From positions 1-15,104 of the forward strand of contig JACOWJ010000019.1 of NCBI GenBank assembly GCA_016176845.1: a stretch of DNA of 15,104 nt. The letters are read 5' to 3'. This DNA is from Nitrospinota bacterium. Lineage in GTDB: Bacteria > 2-12-FULL-45-22 > JACOWJ01. The first letter of the stretch is position 1. Every line of letters begins with the position of its first letter. Shown in pieces: positions 10,824 through 15,104 of the stretch. The notes below the pieces were generated by a model. That model worked only from the letters and a program-made list of their open reading frames with translations, searched no databases and was not told the origin of the DNA. The position numbers and the translations under genes are program-made.

Positions 10824-11317
10824 GAAGGAAGTATCGGTTATTAGCGATCATCTCAGGGCTCGTGGTGCTATGCGATCAGGTCTCGAAGCTCTATATTGAG
10901 CACGCCCTTCCTTTACACAGCGCGATCGAGGTGGTGGAGAACTTTTTCCAGATCGTCCATATCCGAAACACGGGAGTGGCCTTTGGGATCCTGGCAGCCG
11001 AGGACCGTTTTACTCTGATGCCGCTTTTCGTGGCCATCTCGCTGCTGGCGGTAGGGATCGTCATTTACCTGTATGCGAAGACGTCCGATGAAAGCCTGGG
11101 CAACTTGTTCGCCCTGGCCCTGATCCTGGGAGGGGCCCTGGGGAACCTGATCGATCGAGTACGGTTAAATGAGGTGATCGATTTCCTGGACTTCCATTGG
11201 TACCAGCTTCACTGGCCTGCCTTTAACATCGCCGACTCCTGCATCACGGTGGGGGTGGGACTTTTTATCGCGATGAACCTTAGGCAGCATGAGCATACGA
11301 CAGCTCAAAGCTCGTAG
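10820..11317 (+). CDS. lspA: Lipoprotein signal peptidase (signal peptidase II)
   Basis: Inner-membrane aspartyl protease that removes signal peptides of lipid-modified prolipoproteins. From the chosen start the product is 165 residues, normal for the family, with four hydrophobic segments. Motifs: [14 protein letters not shown] (14-27), [10 protein letters not shown] (49-58), [11 protein letters not shown] (104-114), VIDFLDF with Asp121, and [11 protein letters not shown] with Asp139; these two Asp form the catalytic dyad. I chose TTG 10820, which overlaps the ileS stop as TTGA and gives a basic N-terminus RRKYR; GTG 10802 would add six residues. The last residues (TAQSS) and the TAG stop are encoded by heptamer-repeat DNA. 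Confidence 0.94.
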   Translation: MRRKYRLLAIISGLVVLCDQVSKLYIEHALPLHSAIEVVENFFQIVHIRNTGVAFGILAAEDRFTLMPLFVAISLLAVGIVIYLYAKTSDESLGNLFALALILGGALGNLIDRVRLNEVIDFLDFHWYQLHWPAFNIADSCITVGVGLFIAMNLRQHEHTTAQSS

Positions 11318-11354
11318 CTCAAAGCAAGGAGACTCAAAACGGTGAGCTACGAGC
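11304..11354 (+). repeat. Heptamer array and 12-bp inverted repeat at the lspA-lgt junction
   Basis: CTCAAAG, CTCGTAG, CTCAAAG follow each other at 11304-11324, with the lspA stop TAG inside the middle unit. GCTCGTAGCTCA (11310-11321) is the exact reverse complement of TGAGCTACGAGC (11343-11354), with a 21-nt loop. The hairpin ends about 20 nt before the lgt start. It has no T-tract, so it is not a classical terminator; it might stabilise mRNA or be a mobile-element trace. Confidence 0.75.
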
Positions 11355-11373
11355 CCATGAGGCAGGGAGGACT

Positions 11374-12168
11374 ATGCATCCAATACTCATCCAATTCGGG
11401 CCTTTGACCCTTTATACCTATGGCTTGCTGGTGGCCATGGCCTTCCTGGCAGGTCTGGGGTTAGCCCTTCGGCAGGCAAAGCGAGAGGGAATCGACCCGC
11501 AGCAAGTGATGGACCTGGCCTTTTACGTAGTGATCGCGGCCATTGGAGGCTCTCGGCTCCTTTACGTGCTGATGAATCCCGGTCATTACCTCCAGGAACC
11601 TTTGTCCATCTTTAAGATCTGGGAGGGTGGGCTGGTGTTCTATGGGGGGCTCCTCTTCGCGCTTCCCATCTCCGCCCTCTATGTCATCAAGAAGCATTTG
11701 ACACTGGCTACCATGGCCGATATCTTTGCCCCTTCTTTGGCCTTGGGGCACGCGATTGGTCGGTGGGGCTGCTTCTTTGCCGGTTGCTGCTATGGGAAAC
11801 CGACCGATCTGCCCTGGGCCATAACTTTCACGGACCCCCACTCGCTGGCCCCTCGAGGGATTCCCCTGCATCCCACCCAGATTTACGAATCCGCGATGAA
11901 CCTGTCGATCTTTTTCCTCTTGTTGGCCTTTCAAGGCAGAAAGCGCCATCCCGGCCAGGTCTTCTGGCTCTATCTCCTCCTGTACTCGATCGGCCGCTTC
12001 CTGATCGAATATCTCCGAGGAGACGAAAGGGGCATGTTGTTGGGGCTCTCCACCTCCCAATTCCTGGGGATCCTTCTCGCCCTGCTGGCCATCCTCATGC
12101 TGCTGAGGCCGCTCCGCGGGGTTGGTCCCGGTCGGCGCGCGGCAATCCCGGGGGAAAAAGGGGCGTAG
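11374..12168 (+). CDS. lgt: Prolipoprotein diacylglyceryl transferase
   Basis: Transfers diacylglycerol from phosphatidylglycerol to the lipobox cysteine, the step just before LspA; it is an inner-membrane enzyme. The 264-residue product has about seven hydrophobic segments. Motifs: GGLVFYGGLL (85-94), the signature HAIGRWGCFFAGCCYG (126-141) with Arg130, and PLHPTQIYES. At the position of E. coli His103 the sequence has Tyr90 (FYGG for FHGG), a variant common in many bacteria. Start: ATG 11374 with GGGAGG about 5 nt upstream. The gap after lspA is 56 nt, the largest between genes in the operon. The C-terminal tail after LLRPLRG is basic and Gly/Pro-rich. Last gene of the plus-strand run. Confidence 0.96.
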   Translation: MHPILIQFGPLTLYTYGLLVAMAFLAGLGLALRQAKREGIDPQQVMDLAFYVVIAAIGGSRLLYVLMNPGHYLQEPLSIFKIWEGGLVFYGGLLFALPISALYVIKKHLTLATMADIFAPSLALGHAIGRWGCFFAGCCYGKPTDLPWAITFTDPHSLAPRGIPLHPTQIYESAMNLSIFFLLLAFQGRKRHPGQVFWLYLLLYSIGRFLIEYLRGDERGMLLGLSTSQFLGILLALLAILMLLRPLRGVGPGRRAAIPGEKGA

Positions 12169-12181
12169 GGGTCAGAAAGGG

Positions 12182-12253
12182 TTTTACCGCGAAAATGATC
12201 GGGCCTCTCTGGGAAACATTTTCATCGCGGGGGCGGCCAACTCTGCTTGGCCA
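12182..12253 (-). repeat. Dispersed palindromic element, copy 3 (intergenic)
   Basis: Read on the minus strand, this 72-bp unit runs from TGGCCAAGC to GCGGTAAAA and aligns along its length with the copies in kdsB and cca. The first hairpin is perfect: GGCCAA, 6-nt loop, TTGGCC. The second pairs CCG..TGAAAATG with CATTTTCGCGG, again across 19 nt. It lacks one base found in the coding copies (CGCGATG against CGAGAATG). It lies between the convergent ends of lgt and htrA and may fold in both transcripts. No T-tract follows. Confidence 0.8.
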
Positions 12254-12272
12254 TGGCCGCTTGCGTAGGTCG

Positions 12273-13640
12273 TTAAAGGTCCAGCGTGACGTAATAACCG
12301 TAGCTTCCCCTCTGGACCAAAAGGAGGGCGTTGTTCCGGTTGAGTAGGGATAAGACGGCCTGGCGGAAATCTTGAAGGCCTTCGATCCTTTGTTTATTGA
12401 TCTGTCGAATGAGATCCCCCGGCTGAATGCCAATCTTCCCCGCCGGGCTATTCTTCTGGACGTTGCTGACCACGACCCCTCTGGAAGGACCGAATCGGCG
12501 AGAAAGGGGGTTTACCGAGATGCCCAGCAGATCTCTTCCGAGCTCCTCGGCCAGCTCTCTCGGGACAACCCTGGCTACCAGGGAGGTCCGGCCTTCCCTT
12601 CCCTGCCGAAAATAAGTAAACTGGAGGGTATCGTTCGGCCCGTAAGAGGAGATGAGGTCCAAATAAACATCCTTGTCCCCAAGCTTCTGTCTCCCAATGG
12701 CGGTTAAGATATCTCCCGGACGGAAGGCGGCGGCCTCTGCTGGGCTCCTCTGATGGACCCGGCGGACGACCACCCCATAATTTTGGGGATAGCCCAAAGA
12801 TCGGGCCAGCCGAGGGGTAACATCCTCCACGATCAACCCCAGCCAGATCTCCTTGACTTCCCCATGGGCGATCAGTTCCCGGACAATGCGCTTGGCACGG
12901 TCGATGGGAATGGCAAAGCCGATCCCTTGGGCCTGCTGATAGATCGCCGTATTCACCCCAACCAGCTCGCCATTGATGTTTAAAAGCGGTCCGCCGCTGT
13001 TGCCCGGGTTGATCGAGGCGTCCAACTGGATGAAATCGGTGTAGACCCGGTTGTCGGTCTTCAGGGAGCGGTGCATGGCGCTGATGACGCCGGTGGTTAC
13101 AGTGTGTGAGAGGCCGAAGGGGTTGCCGATGGCGATGATCGTCTCACCAATCATCAGGTCATCGGAACGGCCCATCTTGAGGTAGGGCAAGGAAGTAGGT
13201 GCGGAGATCTTCAGGACGGCCAGGTCCGACCGGGGATCCGCCCCGATCAGTTGGGCCTCATACTCTCGATTATTGATCAAAGAGACCTTGATTTTCGAGG
13301 CCTGAGAGATGACGTGCTCGTTGGTGAGGATATACCCCCTGGGATCAATGATCACCCCAGATCCCAGGCTTTGTCTCTTGTAGTCCCTTTCCGGGAAAGA
13401 CTCGAAGAAATCCCCAAAGAACTCCTCAAAGAAATCATTCCCCCATCCTGAGAAGGGATTCACCCGCTCCCGGACATGCTCCTCCGTATTGACATTGACC
13501 ACCGCCGCCCCGGCCTTCTCTACAGCTCGTACCACGGCATTCTTCCGGGACTCTTGCGCTCTGGTAGGTAAGGAAGAGATGGCACCTATCAACAGGAGAA
13601 AGAAAACCACCCTTCCTCCCCGCTTTACGAAAGTTGTCAT
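12273..13640 (-). CDS. HtrA/DegQ-type periplasmic serine protease, downstream paralogue
   Basis: Degrades or refolds damaged envelope proteins. 455 residues from the chosen start: signal peptide with basic n-region and hydrophobic core VVFFLLLIGAISSLP ending near PTRAQ (residue 29), trypsin-like domain with His109 (LTNEHVI), Asp139 (RSDLAVL) and Ser215 (NPGNSGGPL), then two PDZ domains at about 265-355 and 370-455 ending YVTLDL. The FFEEFFGDFFESF stretch (69-81) lies in the N-terminal loop region. Start ATG at 13640-13638 has no good ribosome site; a TTG upstream would read the heptamer array, and GTG at residue 11 has GGAGG upstream but would remove the basic n-region. It is 84 nt downstream of its paralogue, and likely co-transcribed. 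Confidence 0.92.
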   Translation of the reverse strand: MTTFVKRGGRVVFFLLLIGAISSLPTRAQESRKNAVVRAVEKAGAAVVNVNTEEHVRERVNPFSGWGNDFFEEFFGDFFESFPERDYKRQSLGSGVIIDPRGYILTNEHVISQASKIKVSLINNREYEAQLIGADPRSDLAVLKISAPTSLPYLKMGRSDDLMIGETIIAIGNPFGLSHTVTTGVISAMHRSLKTDNRVYTDFIQLDASINPGNSGGPLLNINGELVGVNTAIYQQAQGIGFAIPIDRAKRIVRELIAHGEVKEIWLGLIVEDVTPRLARSLGYPQNYGVVVRRVHQRSPAEAAAFRPGDILTAIGRQKLGDKDVYLDLISSYGPNDTLQFTYFRQGREGRTSLVARVVPRELAEELGRDLLGISVNPLSRRFGPSRGVVVSNVQKNSPAGKIGIQPGDLIRQINKQRIEGLQDFRQAVLSLLNRNNALLLVQRGSYGYYVTLDL

Positions 13641-13666
13641 TGGAAACCGTAAAGTGCAAAACGGGA

Positions 13667-13701
13667 AATTTTCAATTTTCAATTTTCAATTTTCAATTTT
13701 C
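13667..13701. repeat. AATTTTC heptamer array between the two htrA genes
   Basis: Five perfect AATTTTC units in a row, then a partial AATT. The strongly AT-rich array sits in the 84-nt gap of the htrA pair, just upstream of the downstream gene's start. On its right side is a small hairpin, CCCC GAA GGGG (13706-13716), which on the minus strand reads CCCCTTCGGGG and could form a UUCG-type loop right after the upstream stop. Confidence 0.8.
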
Positions 13702-13724
13702 AATTCCCCGAAGGGGTGGGGGGC

Positions 13725-15104
13725 CTACCCTTTCTTGAGCGTGAGAAAGAGGGTATTTTCTCCTCGCTTGACCAGCATTAACAGGGAGGATTTGTCCGTG
13801 GCCTTATCCAAAATCCTCTTATAGTCCTTAACGTTCTCTACCTTCTCCCGATTCAGCTCCAGGATCACATCCCCCTGCCTCAATCCCGCTTCCTGGGCTG
13901 CACTGCCCGGCTCCACCTCCGAGATCACCACCCCTTTGGGATCTTCCAGATTCATCTGTTTGGCCATCTCCGAGGTGATATCCTCGAGGGTCATGCCGAG
14001 CCTCTCGCTGGTCTTTTTCTCGGCGGCCAGCTTCTCGGGCTCTTCCTGTTTGCCCACGGCCACCCTGAGAGTCTTCGGTTTCCCTTCCCGCAAGATCTTG
14101 ACCTCCACCTCTTTTTCCGGTGGGGTCTCGGCGACTACCTTGGGGAGATCCTCCATGGTCTTGATCGGTTTGTTGTTAAACTCGAGGATGACATCCCCTC
14201 GCTGGAATCCCGCCTTTTCCGCCGGGCCACCCTTCAGAACATCGGACACCAGCGCCCCTTGTTCCTCCTTGAGATTAAAGGACTCGGCCAGCTCCGGCGT
14301 GATCTTCTGGACCAGGACGCCCAGCCAACCTCGGGTGACGCTCCCTTTGGTCTTCAGATCATTCAAAATCGTCTTGGCCATATTGATGGGAATAGCGAAA
14401 CCGATGCCTTGACCACTGGCCATAATGGCCGTATTGATCCCGATGACCTCGCCCCTGGCGTTGATCAATGGCCCTCCACTGTTGCCGGGGTTGATCGAAG
14501 CATCGGTCTGGATAAAGTTATCATACGGGCCAGAACCGATATCCCGCCCCATGGCGCTCACCACGCCCACCGTGACCGTATGGTTCAGGCCAAAGGGATT
14601 GCCAATCGCCACCACCCATTCACCCACCTCGATCTTGTCGGAATCACCCAGAAGGGCAACTGGCAGGTTCCCATTGGACTTGATTCGGATCAGGGCGATA
14701 TCGGTCTTGGGGTCCGTACCGACCACCTCACCATCATATTCCTTGCCGTTCTCCAATGTGACCTTGATCTCGTCGGCCTTCTCGATGACGTGGAAATTGG
14801 TCAGGATATACCCCTCTTTGTCAATGACAAAGCCCGAACCCAGGCTTTTTCGCTTCTCTGGCCCGCGCGGCATGTCGAAGAAGTGCTCGAAAGGTTCCTC
14901 TCCAAAGAACTCCTCGAAGGGATTGCGATGGCCGAAAGGACTTCCTTTGGGCTTCGGCCCGGACTGCCGCTTGATCGTCCGGCTCGTGCTGATATTGACC
15001 ACGGCCGGTTTTTCTTCTTTGACAATCTTCACGATGAGGTCTGAGCCAAAGGGATGAGCAGAAGGGACGATGGTTGCTGCTTCAACTTTTGGGACTGCAG
15101 AACC
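13725..15104 (-). CDS. HtrA/DegP-type periplasmic serine protease, upstream paralogue (5' end outside window)
   Basis: The open frame runs from the stop at 13727-13725 to the right edge without interruption, giving 459 visible residues; the signal peptide lies beyond the window. The mature N-terminal region KEEKPAVVNIS is visible. Catalytic residues, numbered from the visible edge: His105 (LTNFHVI), Asp135 (KTDIALI), Ser209 (NPGNSGGPL). Two PDZ domains follow, each with a GDVILE(F/L)N-type core, separated by a charged linker (EEPEKLAAEKKTSERLG). The loop FEEFFGEEPFEHFF matches that of the downstream paralogue. A GTG at 15032 is not the start, since coding similarity continues past it. It is transcribed first of the pair. 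Confidence 0.94.
   Translation of the reverse strand, partial: GSAVPKVEAATIVPSAHPFGSDLIVKIVKEEKPAVVNISTSRTIKRQSGPKPKGSPFGHRNPFEEFFGEEPFEHFFDMPRGPEKRKSLGSGFVIDKEGYILTNFHVIEKADEIKVTLENGKEYDGEVVGTDPKTDIALIRIKSNGNLPVALLGDSDKIEVGEWVVAIGNPFGLNHTVTVGVVSAMGRDIGSGPYDNFIQTDASINPGNSGGPLINARGEVIGINTAIMASGQGIGFAIPINMAKTILNDLKTKGSVTRGWLGVLVQKITPELAESFNLKEEQGALVSDVLKGGPAEKAGFQRGDVILEFNNKPIKTMEDLPKVVAETPPEKEVEVKILREGKPKTLRVAVGKQEEPEKLAAEKKTSERLGMTLEDITSEMAKQMNLEDPKGVVISEVEPGSAAQEAGLRQGDVILELNREKVENVKDYKRILDKATDKSSLLMLVKRGENTLFLTLKKG

Noticed and set aside
13641-13682. Upstream TTG start of the downstream htrA gene
   Set aside because: It would translate heptamer repeat DNA and place extra residues before a normal signal peptide.
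14259-15044. Plus-strand open frame opposite the upstream htrA gene
   Set aside because: The minus-strand frame has the complete protease triad and PDZ motifs; the plus frame is a shadow.

Overview
The window reads as a chromosomal segment of a GC-rich (by eye near 58%) Gram-negative bacterium with an outer membrane. It makes Kdo for LPS (kdsB, kdsA), processes lipoproteins (lgt, lspA) and carries two periplasmic HtrA-type proteases. The order kdsB-pyrG-kdsA and the type of cca/trpS/ileS genes fit a deltaproteobacterial (Desulfobacterota-like) lineage. That placement is inference from gene order, not a phylogeny.

Layout. Bases 1-467 are debris: the 3' end of an unknown gene, then a frame-scrambled IS91-type transposase remnant. 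Bases 468-854 hold no convincing gene, but contain a pyrimidine-rich tract and a candidate promoter. Bases 855-12168 form one tightly packed plus-strand run: kdsB, pyrG, a DUF1640-like coiled-coil membrane protein, kdsA, a PaREP1/HEPN-like small protein, queD, a CCA-adding enzyme/poly(A) polymerase-type nucleotidyltransferase, trpS, ileS, lspA, lgt. Neighbours overlap or abut at most junctions (8, 4, 11, 1, 1 and 4 nt overlaps), so translational coupling is likely. Bases 12273-15104 carry two tandem htrA-type genes on the minus strand, convergent with lgt; the upstream one runs off the window.

The notable signal lies inside the housekeeping genes. A 72-73 bp palindromic element occurs three times. 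One copy sits in frame in kdsB, one in frame in cca (same orientation, same reading frame), and one between the convergent lgt and htrA genes, where it carries a 1-nt deletion. All three keep a first hairpin with a 6-nt apical region in two of the copies, and a second hairpin with an apical spacer of exactly 19 nt. ileS carries a different in-frame palindrome (perfect 13-bp arms), and pyrG an extra segment of about 40 residues with an internal 66-bp imperfect direct repeat. Heptamer tandem repeats (CTCAAAG, AATTTTC, GAGCGGT) recur in genes and spacers; the CTCAAAG heptamer is shared by the cca insertion and the lspA 3' end. Together this suggests a genome invaded by small palindromic elements that can survive as extra peptide loops in essential proteins, analogous to the Rickettsia palindromic elements but with a sequence I do not recognise.

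Functionally the long operon mixes envelope biogenesis (Kdo synthesis, lipoprotein maturation), CTP supply (also needed for CMP-Kdo), tRNA maturation and charging (CCA addition, TrpRS, IleRS, queuosine precursor), plus two small accessory proteins of unknown role. The HtrA pair fits envelope quality control next to the lipoprotein genes.
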